Below are positions 49,385-58,326 of a DNA stretch of 64,000 nt, piece after piece. This DNA comes from Algoriphagus kandeliae (lineage in GTDB: Bacteria; Bacteroidota; Bacteroidia; Cytophagales; Cyclobacteriaceae), in assembly GCF_004571135.1 (NCBI RefSeq), contig NZ_SPSB01000006.1, positions 29,758 through 93,757 on the forward strand. The letters are read 5' to 3'. A program made the position numbers and the translations under genes. Position 1 is the stretch's first letter. Each line of letters begins with the position of its first letter. A model generated the notes under the pieces. The model was given only the letters and a program-made list of their open reading frames with translations, made no database searches and was not told the DNA's origin.

Positions 49385-50104
49385 AACGACAAGTCAATCT
49401 TTCTGGTAAAAGTTTCATTGTTTTTTATTTTCCTTTTGCAAGTTACTTGTAATCAAGTCTTTGCAAATGATCTTATTAAAGCAGATTCTCTTTTTGAGAA
49501 CAGAAGCTATAAAGAAGCGATGGAGATTTACGTGCCAAATTACCAGAATGGCCTCTTTTCGCCCGCCATGCTTTTAAAAATGGCCTTTATTGCTGAGGGT
49601 ATGGGAGACAAAGAACAGGCTACACTTTACCTGGGTAAGTACTATGATCTCAATCCAAATCCACAAATCATAGAGAAGATTAAGAACTTGACAGGTCAGA
49701 CTTCCCTTAGTGGATATGAGGTGAGTGACAGGGATCGATTTATTCTTTTTTTGGTGGAGTATAAGGAACCAATTTTGCTTGTACTTTCAGCCCTTTTGTT
49801 GATTTCATTGGGAATGACTATCTGGACCAAATGGAAGAAAAATACTTCCACCAGCTATTGGCCAGTTGTCTCCTTGGTGTTCGTGATTTTTTTAGTCAAT
49901 AATTTTCTGGTGGAGCCTCGGTCAGGATTGGTGACACACAGTCCTTCTTACATCGTTTCGAAGCCGACTGCTGGCGGGGATTTATTGGAACAAATAGAAC
50001 CTGGACATCGCCTAAAGATCCGTTCATCCAAGGATATTTGGTATGAAATCGAATGGAAAAATCGGGTAGCTTATATTCGAAAAGATCAGGTTACCAGGAT
50101 GTAA
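49379..50104 (+). CDS. BatE-like membrane protein with TPR and SH3 domains
   Basis: A 241-aa protein. A signal peptide or first membrane segment (about 8-29) is followed by TPR-like helices with S-Y-K-E-A-M-E-I-Y (about 30-105), two transmembrane segments (about 127-145 and 156-175), and a C-terminal bacterial SH3 domain ending W-Y-E-I-E-W-K-N-R-V-A-Y-I. This order matches Bacteroidota BatE-type proteins from memory. No other bat genes are nearby, so a Bat-system role is doubtful. The tRNA-cluster promoter lies over its start codon. Confidence 0.72.
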   Translation: MQNDKSIFLVKVSLFFIFLLQVTCNQVFANDLIKADSLFENRSYKEAMEIYVPNYQNGLFSPAMLLKMAFIAEGMGDKEQATLYLGKYYDLNPNPQIIEKIKNLTGQTSLSGYEVSDRDRFILFLVEYKEPILLVLSALLLISLGMTIWTKWKKNTSTSYWPVVSLVFVIFLVNNFLVEPRSGLVTHSPSYIVSKPTAGGDLLEQIEPGHRLKIRSSKDIWYEIEWKNRVAYIRKDQVTRM

Positions 50105-50124
50105 TAAAGTTTCGAAAAGACATA

Positions 50125-50190
50125 AAAAATCCTTCCCAAATTGGGTTGAAGCTGAGATTTCAGCTGTCAACTGATTCAGGAAGGATTTTT
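50125..50190. terminator. Bidirectional terminator between convergent genes
   Basis: Outer arms AAAAATCCTTCC (50125-50136) and GGAAGGATTTTT (50179-50190) enclose a second short hairpin AGCTGA/TCAGCT. A T-run follows on the plus strand and an equivalent run on the minus strand, so it can serve both genes. Confidence 0.82.
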
Positions 50191-50194
50191 CTTT

Positions 50195-50944
50195 TTATAG
50201 TTCTTTGATACGGATGTTTCTATAGTAAACTATATCTCCATGGTCCTGAAGGGCGATTTTTCCCTTTTTGAATTTTCCGAATCCAGGCATATCCTTGAAT
50301 TTGCTGTCCGCAATTAAAGCTTCCCACTCTGGAGTCCACATGGTAGTTTTTACTACATCAACACCATTCAATCGGAGGGTTAGATTCCCGTTATCAGCAA
50401 TGATTTCGGCCAGGTTCCACTCTCCAACAGGCTTAACCGTCTCTTCGCTACTCACGATAAGATCATATAAGTCGCCAGCACGATGGCTTATGATTTGAGC
50501 ATCTGGATGACCATCATTGTCAAGTACCTGCATTTCTGGGCCGGTTTGCCAGCAATAATCATATTCAGGTGATTCATTGACAAAGAAGATAATCCCGCTA
50601 TTTCCATTCGGAGCAATTTTCCACTCAGCTTGGAAATGGAAGTTTTCAAACTCTTGATCAGTTACGATGTCACCACCGTCACCAGTTTGCCATCCATCTT
50701 TATTAGCAGCATCAAGGTAAAGTTCTCCATTTTCAATTTTCCAGGCATTTCCTACCTTACCTCCACCGTATTTATGCCATCCGTTAAAGGTTTGTCCATC
50801 GAAAAGAGAAATCCACTCACTTTCTGGTTCCGTAGTGGTTTCCATCTGTGTTTCGGTTTCTTCTGCTGTTTCAGTTTTAGGTCCTGAACAAGCTCCTGCC
50901 ATCAAGATAGCTAGGCCTCCAATAACATATCTGAATTTAAGCAT
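50195..50944 (-). CDS. DUF1080 (3-keto-disaccharide hydrolase-type) lipoprotein
   Basis: A 249-aa lipoprotein whose signal ends A-G-A-C with Cys19. The ATG at 50944 is used because the upstream extension to 50992 is unlike a signal peptide. One DUF1080 domain covers most of the mature chain, with the typical start W-I-S-L-F-D-G-Q-T-F-N-G-W and G-N-S-G-I-I-F-F near the middle. DUF1080 proteins hydrolyse 3-keto-glycosides or bind related sugars in recently described pathways. It is the last gene of a minus-strand operon with cytochrome c, isomerase and oxidoreductase genes, which supports a role in oxidised-sugar breakdown. Confidence 0.88.
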   Translation of the reverse strand: MLKFRYVIGGLAILMAGACSGPKTETAEETETQMETTTEPESEWISLFDGQTFNGWHKYGGGKVGNAWKIENGELYLDAANKDGWQTGDGGDIVTDQEFENFHFQAEWKIAPNGNSGIIFFVNESPEYDYCWQTGPEMQVLDNDGHPDAQIISHRAGDLYDLIVSSEETVKPVGEWNLAEIIADNGNLTLRLNGVDVVKTTMWTPEWEALIADSKFKDMPGFGKFKKGKIALQDHGDIVYYRNIRIKEL

Positions 50945-50948
50945 GGTT

Positions 50949-51377
50949 TTATTTTTTAAGCAGTAATACATATCGGACCATGTCCTTAGCATCTTCCTCG
51001 CTTAGTCCAGGATGGGCAGGCATAGGAACTTCACCCCAAACACCAACTCCTCCTGCAATCACTTTTGCAGCTAGCATCTCTACATTTTCTTCTGTGTTTT
51101 CATATTTAGCCGCCACTTCTGCATAAGAAGGTCCTACGATTTTTCGCTCAACCATATGGCAGGATTGACAATCAGAACCTTTTACTTTTTCAAGTCCCTT
51201 GATGTAAATAGGGTCGTCCTGATATTTTTCTTCTAAGCTCACCTCTTTTGCTGGTGCAGGAGCACTTACTGTTTGTTCGGAAGTGGATTCACTAGAAGTG
51301 GATCCGCCGCCTCCACAAGCAAAAGTTACACCGGCAAGCGCCAATAGGCTGAGGCTAATTTGATTTTTGATTTTCAT
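50949..51377 (-). CDS. Monoheme c-type cytochrome, lipoprotein
   Basis: A 142-aa lipoprotein whose signal ends T-F-A-C with Cys21, followed by a Ser/Thr/Glu-rich linker. The heme motif is C70-Q-S-C-H74, with axial Met likely Met119 in V-P-M-P. The C-terminal P-G-L-S-E-E-D-A-K-D-M-V-R-Y is typical of class I cytochrome c. It may accept electrons from the GMC dehydrogenase encoded in the nearby divergent operon. It lies 4 bp upstream of the DUF1080 gene, so the two are co-transcribed. Confidence 0.9.
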   Translation of the reverse strand: MKIKNQISLSLLALAGVTFACGGGGSTSSESTSEQTVSAPAPAKEVSLEEKYQDDPIYIKGLEKVKGSDCQSCHMVERKIVGPSYAEVAAKYENTEENVEMLAAKVIAGGVGVWGEVPMPAHPGLSEEDAKDMVRYVLLLKK

Positions 51378-51397
51378 GGATTTTAGATTGATGATAA

Positions 51398-52450
51398 TTA
51401 GATTCCTAAGATTTTTTTGTTGAAGGCTTCATCAGCACCTGTACCGGCGAAGTCATCAAATGCTTTTTCAGTCACCCTAATAATATGAGACTGAATGAAT
51501 GGAGCGCCTTCTGCAGCTCCTTGTTCTGGGTGCTTGATAGCGCACTCCCATTCCAAGACTGCCCAGCCATCGTAATCGTATTGCGAAAGTTTGCTAAAAA
51601 TTCCGCCAAAATCAACTTGGCCGTCTCCTAATGATCTGAATCTTCCTGCGCGGTCTACCCAGCCTTGGAAACCTCCATAGACACCTTGTTTCCCGGTTGG
51701 ATTGAATTCAGCGTCTTTTACGTGGAACATTTTGATCCGCTCATGATAAAAGTCGATAAACTGCAGGTAATCCAAACATTGTAGGACGAAGTGACTTGGA
51801 TCATACAAGATATTGGCTCTCTTGTGGTTGTTTACTTTCTCCAAGAACATTTCAAAAGTAATCCCATCGTGCAAGTCTTCTCCTGGGTGTAATTCATAGC
51901 AAACGTCCACTCCGTATTTGTCAAATTCATCCAAAATAGGAGTCCATCTTTTCGCTAATTCAGTAAATCCGGTATCCACTAAACCGGCTGGTCTTTGAGG
52001 CCAAGGGTAAACTGTGTGCCACATCAAAGCTCCGGAGAAGGTGGCATGTGCATTTAACCCTAAGTTATGAGAAGCTTTTGCAGCGTATTTCAACTGCTGG
52101 GTAGCCCACTCGCTTTTGGCTTTTAAATCACCTGCCATAGAGGCTGGAGCAAATCCATCAAACAGTTCATTGTATGCTGGATGAACTGCCACCAATTGGC
52201 CCTGTAAATGGGTGGAAAGCTCTGTGATGACTAATCCAGCTTCTTCAACAGTTCCAGCAATTTCGTCTGCGTAATCTTTGCTTTCTGCAGCTTTTTGAAG
52301 ATCGATCATTCGTGAATCCCAAGAAGGAATCTGAACACCTTTATAGCCTAAATCAGCCATGTAATGGCAGATGTTTTTCAGGTTGTTGAAAGGCTCTTTA
52401 TCATCTGCAAACTGAGCCAGGAATATGGCAGGTCCTTTAATAGTTTTCAT
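51398..52450 (-). CDS. Sugar phosphate isomerase/epimerase-type TIM barrel
   Basis: A 350-aa TIM-barrel protein of the xylose-isomerase-like (AP endonuclease 2) superfamily. Metal ligands lie in V-C-Y-E-L-H-P-G-E-D, I-L-Y-D-P-S-H-F, F-H-V-K-D-A and V-L-E-W-E-C. No signal peptide. It sits between the Gfo/Idh/MocA oxidoreductase and the cytochrome/DUF1080 pair in one operon. Such combinations in other bacteria act on 3-keto sugars or isomerise them. Exact reaction not known. Confidence 0.88.
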   Translation of the reverse strand: MKTIKGPAIFLAQFADDKEPFNNLKNICHYMADLGYKGVQIPSWDSRMIDLQKAAESKDYADEIAGTVEEAGLVITELSTHLQGQLVAVHPAYNELFDGFAPASMAGDLKAKSEWATQQLKYAAKASHNLGLNAHATFSGALMWHTVYPWPQRPAGLVDTGFTELAKRWTPILDEFDKYGVDVCYELHPGEDLHDGITFEMFLEKVNNHKRANILYDPSHFVLQCLDYLQFIDFYHERIKMFHVKDAEFNPTGKQGVYGGFQGWVDRAGRFRSLGDGQVDFGGIFSKLSQYDYDGWAVLEWECAIKHPEQGAAEGAPFIQSHIIRVTEKAFDDFAGTGADEAFNKKILGI

Positions 52451-52481
52451 GGTTGGATTGAATTTTAGGTTTAATAGTTAA

Positions 52482-53651
52482 TTACTTCTCCACAATAAAT
52501 GGAGTCCATTTGTAATCAGTTTCAGTACTTCGCAATACATGGTCGATAAAGGCCATGCCTCTGATGCCATCTTCGATGCCAGGATAATCTTCCCATTCTG
52601 GTTTTGGTGTTTCTCCTGCGCGCTCAGCATAAATGCAGCGAGCAAAATTTCGATACAAATTGGCAAAGGCCTCAACATATCCTTCTGGGTGACCAGCTGG
52701 TGTCCGGGTGTTTTCCTGTGCAAGAGAACCAAGATACCCAGTTCCGGCTCTGAAAATTTGCGCAGGCTGACCAGGGAAGCGGACGATCAAGGAATTATTG
52801 TCTTCCTGCTGCCATTCGATTCCACCTTTATCTCCAAATACTCGAATTTTCAAATTGTTTTCTAGCCCTGTATCAGTTTGGGATGCCATCAAGACTCCGG
52901 AGGCGCCATTATTAAATCTCATCAATACCACTCCATCATCATCAATTGGACGGCCCTCTACTTTGATGTAAAGGTCGGCACATACTTTTTCTACTTGGAG
53001 TCCTGAAACATATTCGGCTAGATGAAAGGCGTGTGTTCCGATATCACCCATACACCCCGCCAATCCATTTCGCTTGGGATCAGTTCTCCATTCAGCTTGC
53101 TTGTTGTTTTCGTTTTCAAGGAGTTTGTAAAGCCATCCTTGTGGATATTCCACATAGACTTTATGGATTTTCCCTAGCTGCCCTTCAGCGATCATCTGCT
53201 TGGCTTGCTTGATCATCGGGTACCCACTGTAAGTGTGGGTAAGTAAGAATTTCCGATCGCTATTTTTTACGATATGGTAGAGTTCTTTGGCCTCTTGATA
53301 ATTCAGCGTCAAAGGCTTGTCCAAAACCACATGGAACCCGGCTCGGATTGCTTTGGCGGTCGGATCAAAATGGACATTATTTGGGGTTACAATTACTACT
53401 ACATCGATACGCTCTGATTCCGGGAGTTGAAGTTCTTTTTCAAACATCTCATCGTAGCTTGAATATACCCGGGATGGGTCAAGCATGAGTTCTTCCCCTC
53501 GTTGTTTTGATTTCTCAGGGTTGGACGAAAATGCCCCCGCAGCAAGTTCGAAAAGTCCGTCCATCAAGGCTCCATTCAGGTGAATAGCACCGATAAATGA
53601 ACCCGGACCTCCTCCCACGAGACCGATTTTGAGTTTCTTGTTTGTCGACAT
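52482..53651 (-). CDS. Gfo/Idh/MocA-family oxidoreductase
   Basis: A 389-aa NAD(P)-dependent sugar oxidoreductase. The N-terminal Rossmann motif is V-G-G-G-P-G-S-F-I-G (about 11-20). The catalytic Lys lies in L-D-K-P-L-T, the family E-K-P position, with Asp in place of Glu. The C-terminal alpha/beta dimerisation domain contains G-D-I-G-T-H-A-F-H, with the catalytic His. It is the first gene of the minus-strand sugar operon, diverging from the MFS transporter gene 221 bp away. Substrate probably a keto or amino sugar derivative. Confidence 0.93.
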   Translation of the reverse strand: MSTNKKLKIGLVGGGPGSFIGAIHLNGALMDGLFELAAGAFSSNPEKSKQRGEELMLDPSRVYSSYDEMFEKELQLPESERIDVVVIVTPNNVHFDPTAKAIRAGFHVVLDKPLTLNYQEAKELYHIVKNSDRKFLLTHTYSGYPMIKQAKQMIAEGQLGKIHKVYVEYPQGWLYKLLENENNKQAEWRTDPKRNGLAGCMGDIGTHAFHLAEYVSGLQVEKVCADLYIKVEGRPIDDDGVVLMRFNNGASGVLMASQTDTGLENNLKIRVFGDKGGIEWQQEDNNSLIVRFPGQPAQIFRAGTGYLGSLAQENTRTPAGHPEGYVEAFANLYRNFARCIYAERAGETPKPEWEDYPGIEDGIRGMAFIDHVLRSTETDYKWTPFIVEK

Positions 53652-53872
53652 AGGTCTTTAGGTTATTTTGGATTGAAAATAGATGATTCAGTCAAAAAAA
53701 GCCATTTTCAAGATTCGTAATTCGATTTTCTTGATCAAGTGTAACATCCCGTTATGAATGGCTTTGCTAAAATAATTTTTGGCCTAATTTCACAAATTCA
53801 ACTGACTTGCTTAAAATACGGTAAATTCACCGAATTCTAAATTTTAAATCTTTTTTATCCACTCCGATTCTC

Positions 53873-55108
53873 ATGAGCTTATTAATCCGCATTCGACTTT
53901 CCTTAATGATGTTTTTGGAATTCTTCGTTTGGGGATCTTGGTATGTGACAATGGGGACTTTTTTGGGTGCGAATTTGGCTGCAAAAGACCAAGAGATTTC
54001 TTTGGCATTTTCTACTCAATCACTGGGTGCCATCATAGCTCCTTTTTTGGTTGGACTAATTGCCGATCGATACTTTCATGCCCAGCGAATATTGGGTGTA
54101 ATTCATTTGGTTGGGGCTGGGTTAATGTATTTACTATACACAAGCAGCGATTTTTCAGCCTTCTTTCCTATTCTTCTGGCATATATGATTTTATTCATGC
54201 CAACCCTGGCCTTGGTAAATTCCATTTCATTCAATCAAATGAAAGATCCTGCAAAGGAATTTTCCACAGTAAGGGTTTGGGGCACCATAGGTTGGATTGC
54301 AGCAGGTATTTTGATCAGTTCTTTTGCCTGGGATAGTCAGGAAGGGTTGTCTAATGGCTTGTTGGAAAATACCTGGTTGATGGCGGCCATAATGTCTTTG
54401 ATCTTGGGGGTTTTCAGTTTTACACTTCCAGCGACTCCTCCCAAAGCCAAAAGCAGCGAAAAAGTCAAACTTTCAGAGTTATTAGGGCTGGATGCACTTG
54501 CCTTGCTGAAAAATAAAAACTATGCGATTTTCTTTTTGAGTTCAGTATTAATCTGTATCCCCTTGGCATTTTATTACCAAAATGCCAGTCCGTTTTTGAC
54601 TGAGATTGGAGTAGAGAATTCCACAGGGAAAATGACTATCGGGCAGATTTCAGAGGTTCTGTTTATGCTCGCCTTGCCGATCTTCTTTTCGAGATTTGGG
54701 ATTAAGAAGACCTTGATTGTCGCCATGCTTGCATGGGCAGTTCGCTATGTGTTTTTTGCCTTCGGAGATGCTAATGAAGGAGTTTGGCTCTTGCTGGTAG
54801 GAATTGCGCTCCATGGAATTTGTTATGATTTTTTCTTTGTAAGTGGACAGATTTATACCGACGCACATGCAGGTGAAAAATTCAAATCTTCCGCACAGGG
54901 ACTTATTACCTTGGCCACTTATGGAGTAGGGATGTTGATTGGATTTTGGGCAGCAGGCCAAATTTCCAATAATTTCTTAATAGGCGACCGAATGCACGAC
55001 TGGCAGTCAATTTGGTTGATTCCAGCTGGTATTTCCGTGATCGTTTTACTATTTTTCACATCCTTTTTCAAAAAAGAAGAAATTAAAACCCCAAATAACC
55101 CATCATGA
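53873..55108 (+). CDS. MFS transporter, nucleoside:H+ symporter-like
   Basis: A 411-aa major facilitator protein with about 12 hydrophobic segments. The opening R-L-S-L-M-M-F-L-E-F-F-V-W-G-S-W-Y matches the nucleoside:H+ symporter (NupG-like) subgroup, and A-D-R-Y-F appears in the first cytoplasmic loop. In sugar-gene contexts such proteins probably import monosaccharides or oxidised sugars. It heads the plus-strand operon and overlaps the next gene by 4 bp (ATGA). Substrate is inferred only from context. Confidence 0.88.
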   Translation: MSLLIRIRLSLMMFLEFFVWGSWYVTMGTFLGANLAAKDQEISLAFSTQSLGAIIAPFLVGLIADRYFHAQRILGVIHLVGAGLMYLLYTSSDFSAFFPILLAYMILFMPTLALVNSISFNQMKDPAKEFSTVRVWGTIGWIAAGILISSFAWDSQEGLSNGLLENTWLMAAIMSLILGVFSFTLPATPPKAKSSEKVKLSELLGLDALALLKNKNYAIFFLSSVLICIPLAFYYQNASPFLTEIGVENSTGKMTIGQISEVLFMLALPIFFSRFGIKKTLIVAMLAWAVRYVFFAFGDANEGVWLLLVGIALHGICYDFFFVSGQIYTDAHAGEKFKSSAQGLITLATYGVGMLIGFWAAGQISNNFLIGDRMHDWQSIWLIPAGISVIVLLFFTSFFKKEEIKTPNNPS

Positions 55109-55983
55109 CCAAACCTATCAACCCCGGCCGAAGAGAGTCCTTCAAGAAAGTTTTGTTGGGAGGAGCTGCTCTTGGAACACTCAGTTCCTTTGACTTTGAG
55201 GAAAAGAAAGCTCCCTCTCTAAAAGGTAATATCAAACATGGAGTATGCTTATGGTCCATGCGCCCACTTTCTTTGGAAGAGCTTTGTATTGGAGCCAAAA
55301 AGTTGGGGGTTCAAGGTGTTGATATCGTTGGGCCTGATGCTTATCCCACTTTACAGAAGTATGGACTGCATTGCTCCATGTCTAATGGAGCTGAAATTTC
55401 CATCGCAGATGGCTGGAATGACCCTCAATTTCATGATCAATTGGTGAAAAATTATGAGGAGGTAATTCCTATTGTAGCTAAGAATGGCTACACCAATTTG
55501 ATAGCTTTTTCAGGAAACCGAAGAGGAATGGATGATGAAACGGGTCTGAAGAATTGTGAAGCGGGATTGAAGCGAATTCTACCCTTAGCTGAAAAGCATG
55601 GGGTTGTTATTCAGATGGAATTGCTCAACAGTAAGGTAGACCATAAAGATTATATGTGTGATAAGTCCCCTTGGGGAATTGAACTTTGCAAGCGAATCGG
55701 TAGTGAAAACTTCAAATTGCTTTTTGATATCTACCATATGCAAATTGATGAAGGAGATATTATTCGCACGATCAAAAACAATCACCAGTACTTTGGGCAT
55801 TATCATACTGCAGGAAATCCGGGAAGGCATGAATTGGATGATGAACAAGAGATTTATTATCCGGCCATCATGAAAGCGATTGTAGAAACAGGGTATAAGG
55901 GATTTGTTTCACATGAATTTGTTCCCAAACAAGAAGATAAAATTGCTGCTTTGCAGCAGGCAATAGAAGTTTGTGATGTTTAA
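55105..55983 (+). CDS. Exported hydroxypyruvate isomerase-like TIM-barrel protein
   Basis: A 292-aa xylose-isomerase-like TIM-barrel protein. The N-terminus has a twin-arginine motif (R-R-E-S-F-K-K) before a hydrophobic stretch, suggesting Tat export. The rest matches hydroxypyruvate isomerase (Hyi)-type proteins: G-V-C-L-W-S near the start, I-Q-M-E-L-L-N-S, F-D-I-Y-H-M-Q, and G-H-Y-H-T-A-G-N-P-G-R. Metal ligands (Glu, Asp, His, Glu) are intact. Translationally coupled to the MFS gene and followed 25 bp later by the GMC oxidoreductase, so it probably acts on the periplasmic oxidised sugar. Confidence 0.87.
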   Translation: MTKPINPGRRESFKKVLLGGAALGTLSSFDFEEKKAPSLKGNIKHGVCLWSMRPLSLEELCIGAKKLGVQGVDIVGPDAYPTLQKYGLHCSMSNGAEISIADGWNDPQFHDQLVKNYEEVIPIVAKNGYTNLIAFSGNRRGMDDETGLKNCEAGLKRILPLAEKHGVVIQMELLNSKVDHKDYMCDKSPWGIELCKRIGSENFKLLFDIYHMQIDEGDIIRTIKNNHQYFGHYHTAGNPGRHELDDEQEIYYPAIMKAIVETGYKGFVSHEFVPKQEDKIAALQQAIEVCDV

Positions 55984-56008
55984 TACTAAATAACCAAAAA
56001 CCATATTT

Positions 56009-57688
56009 ATGGCAAACGAGAAGTATGATGCGATTGTAGTTGGGTCAGGAATTAGCGGCGGATGGGCTGCTAAAGAGTTGACAGAAAAGGGGCTGAAAGT
56101 ATTGCTCTTGGAGCGGGGACCAAACGTCGAGCACGTCAAAGATTACAAGACTGCAACACTCCCCCCATGGGAGGTTCCTCATAGAGGACGAAGAACTCAA
56201 GAAATGCTTGAAAACCATCCTAATTTGCGAAGGGATTATGTGTTGAATGAGTTGAATTTGGATTGGTGGGCACATGAGTCTGATTCGCCATATGTTGAGG
56301 AAAAACCATTTACATGGTTTAGAGGCTATCAGGTAGGAGGTCGTTCGCTTCTTTGGGGAAGACAGTCCTATCGATGGGCCGATGTTGATTTTGAAGCTAA
56401 CGCGAAAGAGGGGATTGCTGTAGATTGGCCAATTCGATACAAGGATTTAGCACCTTGGTATTCGTATGTGGAAAAATTCGCTGGGATTTCTGGAAACAGA
56501 GATGGATTAGATATTCTTCCTGATGGTGAATTTATGCCTCCTATGCCAATGAACTGTGTTGAAAAAGATGCAGTGGAAAGGATCAAAAACCATTACAAAG
56601 GTGCCCGTAATTGGATTATGGGTAGACCTGCCAATATCACCCAACCACTTCCTGGACGAGTTGGATGTCAATATCGAAATAAGTGTTCGCTAGGTTGTCC
56701 ATTTGGAGGATACTTCAGTACGCAAGCTTCGACCTTGCCTGCTGCGGTGGCTACAGGAAATTTGACACTTCGTCCATGGTCTATCGTTCGTAGATTGATT
56801 TATGATAAAGACACGCAGAAAGCTACTGGGGTAGAGGTTTTGGATGCTGAGACTAATCAGACTATCGAATATGATGCTCGAATCATTTTCCTTTGTGCTT
56901 CTGCTTTCAACTCTACGGCTATTTTGATGCGTACAGCCACTGATATCTGGCCTGGAGGTTTGGGTTCAAGTTCTGGAGAGCTGGGACATAACGTCATGGA
57001 TCACCACTTTAGACTTGGAGCAAGAGGAACGATCGAAGGATATGAGGATAAGTATTATTTCGGTAGAAGACCTACTGGATTGTATATTCCTCGATTCAGA
57101 AATCTAAATGGAGAAAAGCGGGATTACTTACGTGGATTTGGATATCAAGGAGGTGCAAGTAGAAGCGGTTGGAACCGTGATGTGGCTGAATTGAACTTTG
57201 GTGCTCCGATGAAAGAGGCACTTACTAAGCCAGGGCCATGGAGCATTGGTTTCACTGCATTCGGTGAAATTCTTCCTTATCATGACAATCACATTCGCTT
57301 GAGTGATACGGTTAAAGATAAGTGGGGAATGGAAGCTTTGGTCATGAACGCTGAGATCAAGGAGAATGAGCTTAATATGCGGAAGGATATGATGACTGAT
57401 GCTGCTGAAATGCTGGAAGTTGCCGGATTTAAAGATATTCAGACCTATGATGCTGGATATACTTTCGGGCAAGGCATCCACGAAATGGGTACAGCTAGAA
57501 TGGGTCGTGATCCAAAAACTTCGGTTTTGAATGGTAATAACCAAGTTTGGGATGCGAAAAACGTATTTGTTACAGATGGAGCTTGTATGACATCTGCAGC
57601 TGCACAAAACCCATCTTTAACCTACATGGCCTTGACTGCTCGTGCAGCCAATTTCGCTGTGGAGGAAATGAAAAGACAAAATCTCTAA
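56009..57688 (+). CDS. GMC-family FAD-dependent sugar dehydrogenase, catalytic subunit
   Basis: A 559-aa GMC oxidoreductase. The FAD-binding G-S-G-I-S-G-G is at 12-18, and the catalytic His region G-I-H-E-M-G-T and the N-P-S-L-T stretch lie near the C-terminus. Three cysteines, Cys220, Cys226 and Cys230 in G-C-Q-Y-R-N-K-C-S-L-G-C, resemble the iron-sulfur-binding set of FAD-dependent glucose dehydrogenases. There is no signal peptide, so export probably occurs together with the twin-arginine small subunit encoded 18 bp downstream. The family oxidises glycosides at C3 or sugars at C1. Cytochrome c at 50949 is a likely electron acceptor. Confidence 0.92.
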   Translation: MANEKYDAIVVGSGISGGWAAKELTEKGLKVLLLERGPNVEHVKDYKTATLPPWEVPHRGRRTQEMLENHPNLRRDYVLNELNLDWWAHESDSPYVEEKPFTWFRGYQVGGRSLLWGRQSYRWADVDFEANAKEGIAVDWPIRYKDLAPWYSYVEKFAGISGNRDGLDILPDGEFMPPMPMNCVEKDAVERIKNHYKGARNWIMGRPANITQPLPGRVGCQYRNKCSLGCPFGGYFSTQASTLPAAVATGNLTLRPWSIVRRLIYDKDTQKATGVEVLDAETNQTIEYDARIIFLCASAFNSTAILMRTATDIWPGGLGSSSGELGHNVMDHHFRLGARGTIEGYEDKYYFGRRPTGLYIPRFRNLNGEKRDYLRGFGYQGGASRSGWNRDVAELNFGAPMKEALTKPGPWSIGFTAFGEILPYHDNHIRLSDTVKDKWGMEALVMNAEIKENELNMRKDMMTDAAEMLEVAGFKDIQTYDAGYTFGQGIHEMGTARMGRDPKTSVLNGNNQVWDAKNVFVTDGACMTSAAAQNPSLTYMALTARAANFAVEEMKRQNL

Positions 57689-57706
57689 CCGTTGAAAAAA
57701 GAAACC

Positions 57707-58264
57707 ATGAATATGAATAGAAGAGAAGCACTCAAAAGTGTAGTGCTCATGATGGGCGGAACTATGGTCGGAGCAACTGCTATCCTGACCGGATGTGCCC
57801 CTGAAAATCAAATTGAAGGGCTCAATTTCAGCCCTGACGATATTGCTTTCTTGGATGAATTAGGGGATACTATCATTCCTGAAACCGATACGCCTGGAGC
57901 AAAAGCTGCTGGAATTGGTGCCTTTATGGTTATGATGGTAAAAGATACCTATGATGAATCCCAGCAAAAAGCATTTGTAGATGGTTTGAATATGATTCGC
58001 AAAGAGTTCAAAGCATCAAAAGGTGCAGATTTTGTGGAAGCAAGTGCTGAGGATAGATTAGCCTATCTGAATGATTTATATGAGCAATATAAATCTTCTT
58101 CTCAACGAGAGCCTCAGGTAATCAATATGCTTCGGGACTTGACTGTTTTGGGTTACTTTTCCTCTGAAATTGGTGCTACCCAAGCTTTAAATTATGTGGA
58201 GGTGCCAGGAAGATATGATGGATGTATTGACCTGAAACCTGGCGACAAAGCTTACGCTATTTAA
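57707..58264 (+). CDS. Gluconate 2-dehydrogenase subunit 3-family protein (GMC small subunit)
   Basis: A 185-aa small subunit that partners with GMC dehydrogenases. The ATG at 57707 gives a twin-arginine signal (N-R-R-E-A-L-K) followed by a hydrophobic region and a T-G-C-A sequence, so it may also be a Tat-exported lipoprotein. The mature helical chain has the subunit-3 pattern D-x-I-I-P-E-T-D-T-P-G-A-K-A-A-G. An earlier TTG in frame at 57692 is less likely. It likely carries the GMC subunit across the inner membrane. Last gene of the operon. Confidence 0.9.
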   Translation: MNMNRREALKSVVLMMGGTMVGATAILTGCAPENQIEGLNFSPDDIAFLDELGDTIIPETDTPGAKAAGIGAFMVMMVKDTYDESQQKAFVDGLNMIRKEFKASKGADFVEASAEDRLAYLNDLYEQYKSSSQREPQVINMLRDLTVLGYFSSEIGATQALNYVEVPGRYDGCIDLKPGDKAYAI

Positions 58265-58283
58265 ACAGGTCAGATATTTTAAC

Positions 58284-58317
58284 AAAAACACCTCTCAATT
58301 TGAGAGGTGTTTTTGTT
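58284..58317 (+). terminator. Terminator of the plus-strand sugar operon
   Basis: 14-bp stem from AAAAACACCTCTCA to TGAGAGGTGTTTTT (58284-58297 and 58301-58314) with a 3-nt loop. A-runs and T-runs on both sides allow it to work for the convergent M61 gene too. Confidence 0.92.
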
Positions 58318-58326
58318 TGTGGTGAT

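Noticed and set aside
53652..53872. CGGT-N6-ACCG inverted repeat as an operator for the sugar operons
   Set aside because: Only 4-bp arms in an AT-rich gap; too weak without conservation data.
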